A stretch of DNA of 64,000 nucleotides, taken from Bog-756 sp963703145. GTDB lineage: Bacteria; Actinomycetota; Acidimicrobiia; Acidimicrobiales; RAAP-2. Location: positions 3,844,001 to 3,908,000 of the forward strand of contig OY969793.1 of NCBI GenBank assembly GCA_963703145.1, in the 5' to 3' direction. The position numbers were made by a program, and so were the translations under genes. The notes beneath the pieces were generated by a model. That model was not told where the DNA came from and searched no databases. It saw only the letters and a list, made by a program, of their open reading frames with translations. This document shows positions 8,320 through 17,643 of the stretch, one piece after another (within the stretch, counting starts at the first letter, position 1; each line of letters opens with the position of its first letter).

Positions 8320-9939
8320 CTAGAAGTCGTCCATGCCTCCGGGCATGGCGGGCGCACCCTCTTCGGGCTTGTCCACGATGACCGCCTCGGTGGTGAGGAA
8401 CAGTGCGGCGATGGAGGCGGCGTTCTGGAGGGCCGAGCGGGTCACCTTGACCGCATCGATCACACCCGTCTTGAACAGGTCCTCGTACTCGCCGGTGGCG
8501 GCATTGAGGCCCTCGTTGGGCTTCTTCAGGTTGCGCACCTTGTCGACGATGACGCCGCCCTCGAGACCGGCGTTGACGGCGATCTGCTTCAGCGGCTCCT
8601 CGACGGCACGGGCCACGATGCGCGCACCGGTGGCCTCGTCGCCCTCCAGCTTGTCGGCGGTGTCGAGGATGGCGGCCTGGGACCGGAGCAGGGCGACGCC
8701 ACCCCCGGGAACCACGCCCTCCTCGATGGCGGCCTTGGTGGTCGACACGGCGTCCTCGATGCGGTGCTTCTTCTCCTTGAGCTCCACCTCGGTGGCGGCA
8801 CCGACCTTGATGACGGCCACGCCTCCGGACAGCTTGGCGAGGCGCTCTTGGAGCTTCTCCCGGTCGTAGTCGGAGTCGGTGTTCTCGATCTCGGCCTTGA
8901 TCTGGTTGATCCGGCCCTTGATCTCGTCGTCCGAACCGCCGCCCTCCACGATGGTGGTCTCGTCCTTGGTCACGACCACCTTGCGGGCGGTGCCCAGCAG
9001 GTCGAGGCCCACGTTCTCCAACTTCAGGCCGACCTCTTCGGTCACGACCTGGCCACCGGTGAGGATGGCGATGTCCTGGAGCATGGCCTTGCGGCGCTCG
9101 CCGAACCCGGGAGCCTTGACCGACACGCTGCGGAAGGTGCCGCGGATCTTGTTGACCACCAGCGTGGCCAGGGCCTCGCCCTCCAGGTCCTCGGCGATGA
9201 TGACCAGCGGCTTGCCACCCTGCATGACCTTCTCCAGCAGGGGAAGAAGGTCGCGAACGGCGGTGATCTTCGAGCCCACGAGCAGCACGTAGGTGTCCTC
9301 GAGCACCGCCTCCATCCGCTCGGGGTCGGTCACGAAGTAGGGGGAGATGTAGCCCTTGTCGAAGCGCATGCCCTCGACCAGGTCCATGTCCATGCCGAAG
9401 GTCTGGGACTCCTCGACAGTGATAACGCCGTCCTTGCCGACCTTGTCGATGGCCTCGGAGATCATCTCGCCGATCTCGGAGTCCGCGGCGGAGATGGACG
9501 CCACCTGGGCGATCTGGCCCTTGGAGTCGGTCTCCCGGGCGATTCCCCGCAGGGAGGCCACAGCGGACTCGACGCCGGCCTCGATGCCCTTCTTCAGGGA
9601 CATGGGGTTGGCACCCGCGGCGACGTTGCGGAGGCCCTCGTGGACCATGGCCCAGGCCAGCACGGTGGCGGTGGTGGTTCCGTCACCGGCTACGTCGTCG
9701 GTCTTCTTGGCGACTTCCTTGACGAGCTCGGCGCCGATCCGCTCAAAGGGATCCTCGAGCTCGATGTCCTTGGCGATGGAGACGCCGTCGTTGGTGATGG
9801 TGGGGGCGCCCCACTTCTTGTCGAGGACGACGTTGCGACCTTTGGGTCCGAGGGTGACGCGTACGGCGTCGGCGAGCTTGTTCATGCCGCTCTCAAGGGA
9901 CCGGCGGGCCTCCTCGTCGAACGTGATCAACTTGGCCAT
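8320..9939 (-). CDS. groL: Chaperonin GroEL (60 kDa)
   Basis: A 539-residue group I chaperonin. MAKLITFDEEARRSLESGM opens it; GPKGRNVVLDKKWGAPTIT, the ATP-site DVAGDGTTTATVLA and GGGVALLR follow in the usual order. It ends in AMPGGMDDF, a short tail without the usual long GGM repeat. GGAGGA lies before ATG 9939. A perfect CIRCE element sits just upstream, so it should be under HrcA repression. No groES is adjacent, so this copy is transcribed alone and GroES must come from elsewhere. Large open frames on the opposite strand are shadows. Confidence 0.98.
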   Translation of the reverse strand: MAKLITFDEEARRSLESGMNKLADAVRVTLGPKGRNVVLDKKWGAPTITNDGVSIAKDIELEDPFERIGAELVKEVAKKTDDVAGDGTTTATVLAWAMVHEGLRNVAAGANPMSLKKGIEAGVESAVASLRGIARETDSKGQIAQVASISAADSEIGEMISEAIDKVGKDGVITVEESQTFGMDMDLVEGMRFDKGYISPYFVTDPERMEAVLEDTYVLLVGSKITAVRDLLPLLEKVMQGGKPLVIIAEDLEGEALATLVVNKIRGTFRSVSVKAPGFGERRKAMLQDIAILTGGQVVTEEVGLKLENVGLDLLGTARKVVVTKDETTIVEGGGSDDEIKGRINQIKAEIENTDSDYDREKLQERLAKLSGGVAVIKVGAATEVELKEKKHRIEDAVSTTKAAIEEGVVPGGGVALLRSQAAILDTADKLEGDEATGARIVARAVEEPLKQIAVNAGLEGGVIVDKVRNLKKPNEGLNAATGEYEDLFKTGVIDAVKVTRSALQNAASIAALFLTTEAVIVDKPEEGAPAMPGGMDDF

Positions 9940-9959
9940 CTGGTGTTCCTCCGTGGTGG

Positions 9960-9986
9960 TTAGCACTCTGCACTGTCGAGTGCTAA
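9960..9986. promoter_or_regulatory. CIRCE element (HrcA operator)
   Basis: TTAGCACTC-N9-GAGTGCTAA matches the CIRCE consensus perfectly on both arms and lies 21 bases before the groL start. HrcA binding here represses groL until heat shock in well-studied bacteria. Confidence 0.95.
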
Positions 9987-10100
9987 CAGCAAACCACGTC
10001 TGGAGCGGGTGCGCAACAGCGGGTCTTGTCGTCTGGCGGGCGCTCCGTCGCATGAGGCCACAGGCTCAGGCAAGGGCCGACTCCTGCCGATACGAGGGGC

Positions 10101-10562
10101 ATGCGAACGGCGAGAGGGCTGGTGGCCGCGGGAATTATGGCCGTCCTTCTCCTAGCGCCCAATGCAGGGGCTCCTGTGGCCTGGGCGTCCGCAGCCAAGA
10201 ATACCCAGGTCAAGGTACACAGGCCGGGGAAGCCATACCGGTGCCAGTTCAAGGTCCGCTCAGGACGGCCAGTGGTTCCGACACATCGTTCAGGTAGTGA
10301 CACGGACGACTTGTCGGACGATATTCGTTCGGCCCCGAGGCCCTCGGCATCGACCGTGGGCGGTGGAGATATGACGGTTGTCATACCCTCGGTGGTGATC
10401 GTTCGCGCCCATGGGACCAAGTGGGTGGTTACGACCAATACGGGCGCACCACCCAACCGCAACGAGACCTTTTACTACGTCTCCCACGGCAAAGGAGGCC
10501 TAGCGGACCCGAATGTTCGAGCCGTGGTCCTGGAGCGCTGCACCTCCCGGGACCATCACTGA
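10101..10562 (+). CDS. Secreted hypothetical protein
   Basis: A 153-residue protein starting MRTARGLVAAGIMAVLLLAP, a clear Sec signal peptide ending near APVAWASA. The mature part has two cysteines (YRCQF and LERCTS) that could form a disulfide, and a central VVIPSVVIVRAHGTKWVVTT strand-rich stretch. I do not recognise the family. It is the first plus-strand gene before the envelope island and may belong to it, but 200 bases separate it from the next gene. Confidence 0.6.
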   Translation: MRTARGLVAAGIMAVLLLAPNAGAPVAWASAAKNTQVKVHRPGKPYRCQFKVRSGRPVVPTHRSGSDTDDLSDDIRSAPRPSASTVGGGDMTVVIPSVVIVRAHGTKWVVTTNTGAPPNRNETFYYVSHGKGGLADPNVRAVVLERCTSRDHH

Positions 10563-10763
10563 CGGGCCTCCACAGGGACGGAGCGCAAGATGACCCCTTT
10601 CGCCCAGGCGTAAGAAGTGCAACAATACCTAACCCATCTGGTAAGTAGGGCTTGGAGCCGGTAGGGCCCAGGCCGCCGCCGGACAGGGGGGCACGCGCGT
10701 GTCGGCTACCAATCACCCACGTGGGAGTGCGTTCAGGATGATCTCCGAGTCGAGAGCCAAGCC

Positions 10764-12821
10764 ATGAGTGCCAAGCGACGACGACGGCGGGGCCGACCAA
10801 CCGCCGAGGGAGAGCAGTTCGTGCCGGCTGGGCTGGCAGAGATCCCACCCGAAGGCTTGTTGCTCGACGGAGTGGCACTGGCTGGAAATGCCAACCGGAG
10901 CACCAGGGCGGGGCTCAGCCTCCTGTTCTCCACCGCTGGGATCACCGTCCAGGCGGATGGTTCGAAAGGCGAGAGCCTGTTGGCCTGGTCGGGGCTGGAC
11001 GGTGCTGGTTTTCGAGGCAAGGTCAGCCTCGACGACGGTCGGACGGCTTCCGTGATGGTGCTGACCTCAGGGGGACAGGCGATCGAATTCCTGCTCCCAG
11101 CTGACACGGTCGCGCCGGGGCAGGTCGCCTATCTCGACGACGCATTGCCGGCCTGGCTGGCCTATTACCGCGGTGGGAGCGTTCCTCTTGTGGCGAATGG
11201 GGACGCTCCCCAAAGCGGTGGAGTGAGCCACGGTGAGCTGGGGCCCATGGGAGCGGCCATGGCGGCAGGAGCGGCCGGCGCTGCCCTCAATGGGCATGCG
11301 GAGTCCAATGGGCATGCGGAGTCCAACGGGCATGCGGAGTCCAACGGGCATGCGGAGTCCAGCGGGCATGGAGCGCCCAACGGATATGGAGCGCCCAACG
11401 GATATGGAGCGCCCAACACTTACGCGGTTTCCAACGGGAATGGGGCTAATGGTTACGGTGAAGGCCACCCGCCCACCTACCCGGGTTTGGAACCACCGCT
11501 CGCTCCAACGGTGCCCATTGTTCCGGCTTCGGCACCGGGCGCCGCCCCTTCAGTCGCACCGGCAGTGGATTGGTCAGAAGAAACTGTCACCGCACCGGTC
11601 CCCACTGGGGCGGCAGTCGTGACAGTCGACCGGTCTTCCCAAGCGACCATTTCGCCCGCAGATCCCCAATGGCCACTGCCCCCAGCGCCTGAGTCTTCAG
11701 CCTGGGCAGGTCCATCCTGGCAGCCGGCTCCTCCGCCGCCGCCGGTCCCGCTGCCATCGCAGTTCTCACAACCAACGCAGTTCTCGGGTCCGACATCCGC
11801 CGCCCCCTCGTTCGCGGCGACGCCCACCCCCGTCGCGCCTGCTCCGCCGCCGATGACTACCTTGCCATTGCCGCCGAATGCGCCACCCCTGCCGTCGAAC
11901 TACGCGACTCCTGGCGGCGCGGTTGCCGTCGGCACCGCGACCGAGTGGGCGGGCCATCCGGTCCCCGGGGCTCTGGCACCAGGAGCGACGCCGACCCCCC
12001 CTGACACCTTTTTCACCGGGTACGAGCCGGCTGTGCCGCCTCCTGTACAGCCGGTGGCGGATGCAAGAGCCGGAGCGGTGGCGAAGAAAAAGTCCACGTG
12101 GCATGTGGCGCTGCTGGTCGTCGTCCTGGTTCTCATCGCGGTCGTCGGTACAGCCATCTATCTGCTCACACGACCCACAAGCACTACAGCGTCACCGGCG
12201 ACCATCGCCCTGGCCAAATCGATCAACCTGCGGCTCAGCGATCTGCCATCCGAGTGGACCTCGAGCACTCCGACGGCATCTGTACCCCCTTCGGCGCCCG
12301 TCACCAAGCTGGTTGCCGCCCAGAGGACCCTGGCGACCTGTGCCGGGGTTCCCTCCACAGCGGTCGAGGGATGGTTCGGTGCGGGCGCCTTTCCAGGCCA
12401 GGTCGTCATTGCCCGGTCCCCGATCTTCGCAAGCGTGACGGCACCTATCGTGCAGATGAGCTCGATCACCTCGGTCTTGGGTACTCCGGCTGAAACTCAG
12501 TCGTTGGTGGCAGCCGTGGCATCGCCGAAGTTTGCCGCCTGCTTGGGCCAGTTCCAGGTGGCGGCTGTGGCGGTCCCTGCAACGGCTCAGGTGCAGGCGG
12601 TGACGTTGTCGGCTCCAGCCGGAGTGAAGTCGTACGGGTATGTCACCACCTTCACGTTTCCGGGTGGAGGCAATGAGATCGTCGGGGATGCATTCATGGT
12701 CGGCACTCAGACTGTGACACTGCTGAAAGTGTCCACCAACGGCCCGGCCATCCCATCTGTCGACTTCAACCAGGCCTACCACTCGGTGGTTGGGCGGGTA
12801 GCCAAAGCCGCCGTTCAGTAG
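10764..12821 (+). CDS. Large single-pass membrane protein with Pro-rich linker and hexapeptide repeats
   Basis: A 685-residue protein. Residues 1-130 are a globular N-terminal domain after a basic start (SAKRRRRRGR) with LLFSTAGITVQ and LPAWLAYYRGG. Residues ~176-223 are eight tandem hexapeptides (NGHAES changing to NGYGAP). Residues ~230-440 are Pro/Ala/Thr-rich. One membrane helix (STWHVALLVVVLVLIAVVGT, ~445-465) follows KKK. The last ~215 residues would be outside the cell and resemble a compact sensor-like domain (LRLSDLPSEWTSSTP onward). Topology is like that of actinobacterial membrane sensors without a kinase. Function unknown. Confidence 0.75.
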   Translation: MSAKRRRRRGRPTAEGEQFVPAGLAEIPPEGLLLDGVALAGNANRSTRAGLSLLFSTAGITVQADGSKGESLLAWSGLDGAGFRGKVSLDDGRTASVMVLTSGGQAIEFLLPADTVAPGQVAYLDDALPAWLAYYRGGSVPLVANGDAPQSGGVSHGELGPMGAAMAAGAAGAALNGHAESNGHAESNGHAESNGHAESSGHGAPNGYGAPNGYGAPNTYAVSNGNGANGYGEGHPPTYPGLEPPLAPTVPIVPASAPGAAPSVAPAVDWSEETVTAPVPTGAAVVTVDRSSQATISPADPQWPLPPAPESSAWAGPSWQPAPPPPPVPLPSQFSQPTQFSGPTSAAPSFAATPTPVAPAPPPMTTLPLPPNAPPLPSNYATPGGAVAVGTATEWAGHPVPGALAPGATPTPPDTFFTGYEPAVPPPVQPVADARAGAVAKKKSTWHVALLVVVLVLIAVVGTAIYLLTRPTSTTASPATIALAKSINLRLSDLPSEWTSSTPTASVPPSAPVTKLVAAQRTLATCAGVPSTAVEGWFGAGAFPGQVVIARSPIFASVTAPIVQMSSITSVLGTPAETQSLVAAVASPKFAACLGQFQVAAVAVPATAQVQAVTLSAPAGVKSYGYVTTFTFPGGGNEIVGDAFMVGTQTVTLLKVSTNGPAIPSVDFNQAYHSVVGRVAKAAVQ
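11289..11432 (+). repeat. 18-bp in-frame tandem repeat
   Basis: Eight 18-base units encode hexapeptides: four near-identical NGHAES, then SGHGAP, two NGYGAP and a decayed NTYAVS. Early units differ by only one base, suggesting recent slippage expansion. It is not a CRISPR: the repeats are contiguous and coding. Confidence 0.85.
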
Positions 12822-13105
12822 CGATTATCGCTGCGGACCCAGCTGGCTCGGTGGGACCTGTTGCACTCAATGGCAGAACCGACAGTGGTCGCCGGTGTCT
12901 CGCTGCGTGGTCTCCACCGTCGACCAAGCGCCAACGCCCCGGGACGGCCGCACATCGGTGAAACAGCGCCCCGAAGCGCGGTGACAACGGCTCGAACCTC
13001 TTCTTTTCCTCGACCACGGCTGCCTCACAATTGACCGCTCAGAGGAAGGATATCCACGCTGGTTGTGGCAGCTCCACCACACTCCGTGTCTTCATAAGAA
13101 TCTTC
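12822..13105. other. Intergenic stretch, nothing recognised
   Basis: With the leader region up to 13226 this is about 400 bases without a convincing gene. Short frames on either strand look unconstrained. I see no RNA gene or repeat up to the promoter at 13106. Confidence 0.5.
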
Positions 13106-13134
13106 TTGACACCATTCCTCGCCATCTATACATT
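13106..13134 (+). promoter_or_regulatory. Putative strong promoter of the envelope island
   Basis: TTGACA and TACATT are separated by 17 bases in an AT-rich patch, about 90 bases before the leader ORF. This is the best sigma70-like match noticed in the window and points rightward into the PstS-like gene. Confidence 0.6.
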
Positions 13135-13140
13135 CCCCTC

Positions 13141-13165
13141 AAACCTGATCAATCAAGTCGGGTTT
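13141..13165 (+). promoter_or_regulatory. Hairpin in the 5' leader
   Basis: AAACCTGAT pairs with GTCGGGTTT (two G-T pairs) around a 7-base loop just downstream of the predicted transcription start. It may stabilise or regulate the long leader. No known riboswitch pattern was recognised. Confidence 0.3.
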
Positions 13166-13226
13166 ATGGGAATGCACCCTCGGGCGGAGGTTCCGAGATT
13201 CCTTTCAATCGGAGAAGGAGCAAGTC

Positions 13227-13274
13227 ATGAGCACTGCTGCACGAACAACGTCGGACGGAAGGAATCAGCGGTGA
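13227..13274 (+). CDS. Leader peptide, 15 residues
   Basis: ATG 13227 follows a strong GGAGAAGGAG site and encodes MSTAARTTSDGRNQR. Its TGA overlaps the GTG start of the PstS-like gene by three bases (GTGA). The arrangement suggests translational coupling. Alternatively a sequence error could make it the true N-terminus of the downstream protein, but that protein already has a complete signal peptide. Confidence 0.4.
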   Translation: MSTAARTTSDGRNQR

Positions 13275-14467
13275 AGAGACTAAAGAAAAGCAGCGTCGTC
13301 AAGCTGGGTCTCGTCGGAATGGCCGCCACCGTGCTGCCGCTCGTCGGTGCCAGCCAGGCATTTGCCGATTACGCCCCCCAGCCCGGTGACATCGTTGCCG
13401 TTGGTGGAGACACCCCACAGTACGCGGTGGACTTCGCCCTCAATGGCGACACCAACGGCGATGCGGGCTACGACGGCGTGGCCACCGTGAACAGGGTTGT
13501 CTCGTTCTATGCCACCCCGGATGCCAACGGACGGTCGGCGTACACCAACAACACCACCACCGGCACCAACTCGGCCGCACTCAACCCGACGGACGTTCTT
13601 CGGGCCGGGACCTTCCCGGTGCAGCGGGTGAGCAGCAGCGGCAACGCTGTGGCAGCGCTGCTGGCGGACCCGAATGAGAACATCAACTTCGTCACCAGCG
13701 CCAGCGAGCCCACCGCGGCTCAGCAGACAGCGGCCCTGACGGCAGGTCCCGGTGGAACAAGTTGGGGTTATCTCCACGTCGTAAAGATCGCCACGGACAC
13801 GGTGCAGACCGCGGTGGCCAGCACCTCCAACGCTCCGGCCGGGCTGTCGATCGCTGAGCTCTTGGGCATCTACAAGGGCACCTACACCCAGTGGAACCAG
13901 CTTCCCGGCAACTCGGGTGGATCGTCGGACACCATCATCCCGTTGATCCCACCGACCAGCTCGTCGGTCACGAAGACCTTCCTGGCCGATTTGAAGACGG
14001 CCAATGGAGGAACGGCGCCCACCCTGTCGTCGAGCGTCAAGACCGTGGAGCAGAACGACCCGTCCGTGATCACGACGGCCAGTACGCCAGCTGATGCGCT
14101 GATTCCGTTCACGACCGGTCGGTTCAACCTGTACAACAGCGGGTACTTCCACAATCCGGCGACGCCCTATCCCGGTGGGACGGTCGTGTCCCCGGGGATC
14201 AAGCTGCTCAGCGCCACCGCGCCTGACAGCGGTGCGTCCTACAGCAGCCCGATCACCGATTACGTCATCTTCCGGCAGAGCGACGTCACGGGTACGACGA
14301 CGCCCATCCAGCCTGGGAGTTCGCTGAACTGGATCCAGTACCTGTTCTCGAAGACGTCCGGACAGACCTGGACGCCGTTCTTCCAGCAGTCCGCTGGGCA
14401 GGCGCTGTTGGCGGCAGCAGGAGTCACGGCCTCGTACCAGGACCTCGGAAACGTGTCCAACGGCTAG
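13271..14467 (+). CDS. Secreted PstS-like substrate-binding protein
   Basis: A 398-residue protein starting at GTG 13271 with a Sec signal peptide (KRLKKSSVVKLGLVGMAATV, cleavage near SQAFA). Residues ~40-395 follow the type-2 periplasmic-binding pattern of PstS: GDIVAVGGDTPQY, then LLGIYKGTYTQWNQL and PLIPPTSSSVTKTFL. The last stands where PstS has its phosphate loop (Arg-x-Asp-x-Ser-Gly-Thr); the arginine and GSGT are changed, so the ligand may not be phosphate. It lacks a lipobox cysteine, so it is released or held by partners. Strong promoter upstream, terminator downstream. Confidence 0.75.
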   Translation: MKRLKKSSVVKLGLVGMAATVLPLVGASQAFADYAPQPGDIVAVGGDTPQYAVDFALNGDTNGDAGYDGVATVNRVVSFYATPDANGRSAYTNNTTTGTNSAALNPTDVLRAGTFPVQRVSSSGNAVAALLADPNENINFVTSASEPTAAQQTAALTAGPGGTSWGYLHVVKIATDTVQTAVASTSNAPAGLSIAELLGIYKGTYTQWNQLPGNSGGSSDTIIPLIPPTSSSVTKTFLADLKTANGGTAPTLSSSVKTVEQNDPSVITTASTPADALIPFTTGRFNLYNSGYFHNPATPYPGGTVVSPGIKLLSATAPDSGASYSSPITDYVIFRQSDVTGTTTPIQPGSSLNWIQYLFSKTSGQTWTPFFQQSAGQALLAAAGVTASYQDLGNVSNG

Positions 14468-14468
14468 T

Positions 14469-14510
14469 CACCAGATCGGGCCCGGGGGGATCCCCGGGCC
14501 CGATCTGGTG
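14469..14510. terminator. Strong terminator after the PstS-like gene
   Basis: A perfect 19-bp inverted repeat with a 4-base loop starts two bases after the stop codon. The arms begin CACCAGATCGGGCCCGGGG. It isolates the PstS-like gene as a single transcript or attenuates into the next gene. Confidence 0.9.
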
Positions 14511-14616
14511 CGGCTGTACGCACTCTGGGCTGCGATGACCGAGTCATCACAGCCCGATTTCGAAGCGCTATCCAACAGTCAATCCATCCCTTAGTACCAA
14601 GTTAGGAACGAACAGC

Positions 14617-16372
14617 ATGAAGAAAACCCTCTTGAGAGTCGTGGCGGCAGCAGCCATTGTCGCCGCCGGCTCCGGATCGCTGATCGCCGGCTTCGGCGGC
14701 GTGGCGTCCGCCACCACACCAGCCCCGTGGGAGCCCGTGGGATCCCCTGAAGTCGGCAACCTGCTCTTCTTCAACGCGGCCGGCCAGCAGATCACCGGTG
14801 GGAACCTGACCGACGCCCCGATTGCGGCCTACGTCCAGGGAACCACCACTCTTCGCTCTGGTGACACCAAGGCCACGCTGAAGGCGTACACCCCAGTGAA
14901 CGGCCAGCCCGTCGGTGCATGGACCGGAGGCCTTATCAGCGCTACGGCCAGCACCTTCCCCAACAGCGGTGCCCCGTCCAACCTGGCGTCCTCAAGCCTC
15001 CCACTCGTGACCGGGACGTCGAGCGACAACTCGCTGGCGACGTACATCAGCTCGAACCCCAACAATGACAACTCGACCACGGACGGGTATGGCGGTGTCT
15101 ATGTGCTCCGACTCGTCACCTCAGGTCCGGGCCTGTCTGCCACGACTACCTACGATGCCGCCGACATCCAGGTAACTGGTTCGACGTGGTCGGTCGTCTA
15201 CCCGGCGCTACCGCTCCGATCGGTACGACCACCACGCTCAACGAGACGCCAAGCGGTCCCCAGGTCCACGGAACTTCGGTGCAGCTGAACGCCACGGTGA
15301 CGGCGGCGGATTCGTCGACCCCCTCTGGGACTGTCCAGTTCGAGGCAGGTGGAACAGCTATCGGGAGCCCGGTCACACTCGTCAGTGGGGCGGCTTCATG
15401 TCCACGTCAACGTTGCCTGATGGGCGCGCCTGCACTCACTGAGCGCCGTCTACACGCCAGCTCCCATTCACGCTGTACTCGACCTCGACTGGCAACAGTC
15501 GTACACGATCACGCCGACTCCGGCGGTGGGCACGTCCACAGCCCTTACCGTTAACCCGTCGTCATCGCCAGCATTCACCGCTGTCGGCCTCACAGCAACG
15601 GTTACTGCGACTGATTCATCGACTCCTTCGGGTGCCGTGCAGTTCTACGACAACGGGACCAGCACGACGGACGCCGTCGGCACCGGAAGCATCTTCTCGG
15701 CTCCGGCACCGTCGGTACGGGAGGTGTGGCTACGCTCAGCTGTGGAAGCTTCGGACAAGGCACTCACAACCTTGTTGCCCAGTTCGTGCCCACCAGCACA
15801 GCTGCGTACAACGGGTCGACGTCGCTGGCGTGGGATACATCGCCACCGCACCGGCAGCGCCACCTGACGTTCAGAACGTGACGGTGACCGTTCCCCAGGG
15901 AGCTATCACCATCTCTACCCCGTACGACTCGGCCTCGCCCCTGTCGTTGGGTACTGCACATATCGATTCGGCTGATGCGAACTGGGATGCCAGTGCTCCC
16001 TTCGGGACGACGGCAAACGGTGGGGTGACCATCACCGACACCCGGAACAACGATCAGAGCTGGACGGCCTCAGTGCTGGCGAGCAACTTTACTACCTCGG
16101 GCGGGACGATCAACGGCAATGACTTCTCGTTCACGGGTTTGAGCGATACCTACCCCGCAGGAAATGCTCTGAATGGCGAGGTGACCCTGGCCCCAGCTGG
16201 TGTCGGTCAGCTCGGTGGCTCACGTCAGCCATCCCTTCGCCTCGGCGCCGTGGTAGCTCCTAACACCACGGTGGATGGATCGGTCAACATCTTCGGGACC
16301 ATCAGTCTCGTTGCGCCGACCTCCACGCCTGCAGGTCTGTACACGGCGACGTTGACCTTCACCGTCTCCTAA
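14617..16372 (+). CDS. Secreted Ig-repeat protein with C-terminal WxL-like domain, several frameshifts
   Basis: Start ATG 14617 with a Sec signal peptide (KKTLLRVVAAAAIVAAGSGS). Domain A (residues ~35-200) has GNLLFFNAAGQQITGGNLTD and TTYDAADIQVTGSTWSVVYP, and recurs in the gene at 18580. Ig-like repeats follow (VQLNATVTAADSSTPSGTVQ; GLTATVTATDSSTPSGAVQF). The C-terminus (VTITDTRNNDQSWTASVLAS to LYTATLTFTVS) resembles the WxL domain that binds cell wall in Firmicutes. The second W is replaced by F. At least four frame changes occur (near 15200, 15397 and in 15430-15840), with domains intact around them, so sequence error is likely. The DUF916-type partner lies next door. Confidence 0.65.
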
Positions 16373-16467
16373 ACGCTCTCGAGCGCACCCCGGCGAAGGG
16401 GGAGTGATTCCGGCCATTGGCCGGGACTCATCCCTTTCCTCGTCTGCAGGGAAGGCGGCAGGGGCGC

Positions 16468-16506
16468 GGGTGACAAAAACCCACTAATACGATAGGTTTT
16501 GTGCCC
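16468..16506 (+). promoter_or_regulatory. Hairpin abutting the DUF916 gene start
   Basis: ACAAAAACC pairs with GGTTTTGT (one bulge), extended by GGG-CCC, and ends one base before ATG 16508. No ribosome-binding site is visible there. It could be an operator or a translation control element. It follows the preceding stop by 95 bases. Confidence 0.3.
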
Positions 16507-16507
16507 T

Positions 16508-17643
16508 ATGAAATTCATCCCGCAATCGCTGGCATCGAGGAAGTGTCGTCCGGTTGGATGGGAAATCCGCAGGTCGCTGCCTTGGTTGAGGGCCCTCTGG
16601 TGCAGCATTGCCGATGTTCTGCGGCGTTGTCGGATCTAGCTATGGCCGCATCGCCGGTCGGCGCTGCCACGCCGTCGGGGTCAGGCTCGGCGTCGTCCAA
16701 TCGGGCGACGTTCGGGATCGGACCCGCCTCGGCCACAGGGTTCGATGGCCGGTCGGACTTTTCGTTCGGCGTGACACCCGGCGGAGTGCTGTTCGACCAC
16801 GTCGCCCTGCTCAACTTCTCCTACCGTTCCGCTCACACTGCAGCTGTACACCCGTGACGCCATCGAGACTCCCGGGGGCGGATTTGGCCTGTTGCCGGCG
16901 GCCGCGACATCACGCGGTGTTGGGGTCTGGATCTCCGGTCCCTCTGGTGCCGCGACAGAGGTTGTGCCGCCGAAGACTGCATCCGGCCCGGGCCAGAGGT
17001 GGTGCCGTTCACGCTTCACGTTCCGGCCGACGCGACACCGGGTGACCACGTGGGTGGGATCATCGCCACGCTCCAGTCCGTGGGCAAGAACGCCTCCGGT
17101 GGGCGCATCATCCTCGACCAGCGGGTTGGGATAAGGGTATTCGTCCGAGTGTCCGGTCAGATAGCACCGAACGTCACCGTGTCATCGGTCGACGCAACTT
17201 ACGCCGGCACGCCAATCCATTCGGTCGGGGGCACCGTCAACGTGCGATACGTGGTCACCAACTCCGGCAACGTCGACATCGGGCTGAGGGGCCAAACTGT
17301 CTCGGTCATCGGGTTTGGTAGCGGATACACACCACGCTCACGTCGGTGCTGTATCCTTGCTCCTGCCCGGCTCGTCGGTGACCGAGAGCGTGAACCTCGC
17401 CGGCGTGTGGCCCCAGAGTGCGCCTCCACGCCACGTTGCGGTGCAGCCTCTGGTCCTCAACGGCACGAGTGCGCAACCCTGGCATCGATCTCGGGATCCA
17501 CGTCGCTGTGGGCGGTTCCGTGGACTCTCATCGTGCTCATCGTGATCCTCATTGCAACCGCCGTCTTTGTGCGACGTCGGCGCAGGTCCGGACGCGCTGC
17601 TCCGCCACCGCCCCAGCCCGCGCGGGTTCCGGTGTCGGTATGA
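16508..17643 (+). CDS. DUF916-type WxL-partner protein with C-terminal membrane anchor, frameshifted
   Basis: ATG 16508 gives MKFIPQSLASRK and a hydrophobic leader. The mature part FGIGPASATGFDGRSDFSFG, VTPGGVLFDHVALLNFSY, FTLHVPADATPGDHVGGIIA and IRVFVRVSGQIAPNVTVSSV follows the DUF916 / WxL peptidoglycan-binding pattern, with a second beta-sandwich (VNVRYVVTNSGNVDIGLRG) in the place of DUF3324. It ends with a membrane helix (TLIVLIVILIATAVFV) and RRRRR. In Firmicutes such proteins are the membrane partners of WxL proteins. At least three frame changes occur (near 16630, 16850, 17330-17500). It overlaps the next gene (ATGA). Confidence 0.65.

Noticed and set aside
8311..9963. 550-residue open frame opposite groL
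   Set aside because: It is the GC-driven shadow of a certain groL gene: Gly/Leu/Asp-rich without domains.
11289..11432. CRISPR array
   Set aside because: The repeats are contiguous, 18 bases long, in frame and coding, without spacers. No cas genes are present.
13106..13270. PHO box
   Set aside because: I looked for direct repeats like those bound by PhoP in Streptomyces or mycobacteria before the PstS-like gene, pstB and the phosphatase and saw none convincing.
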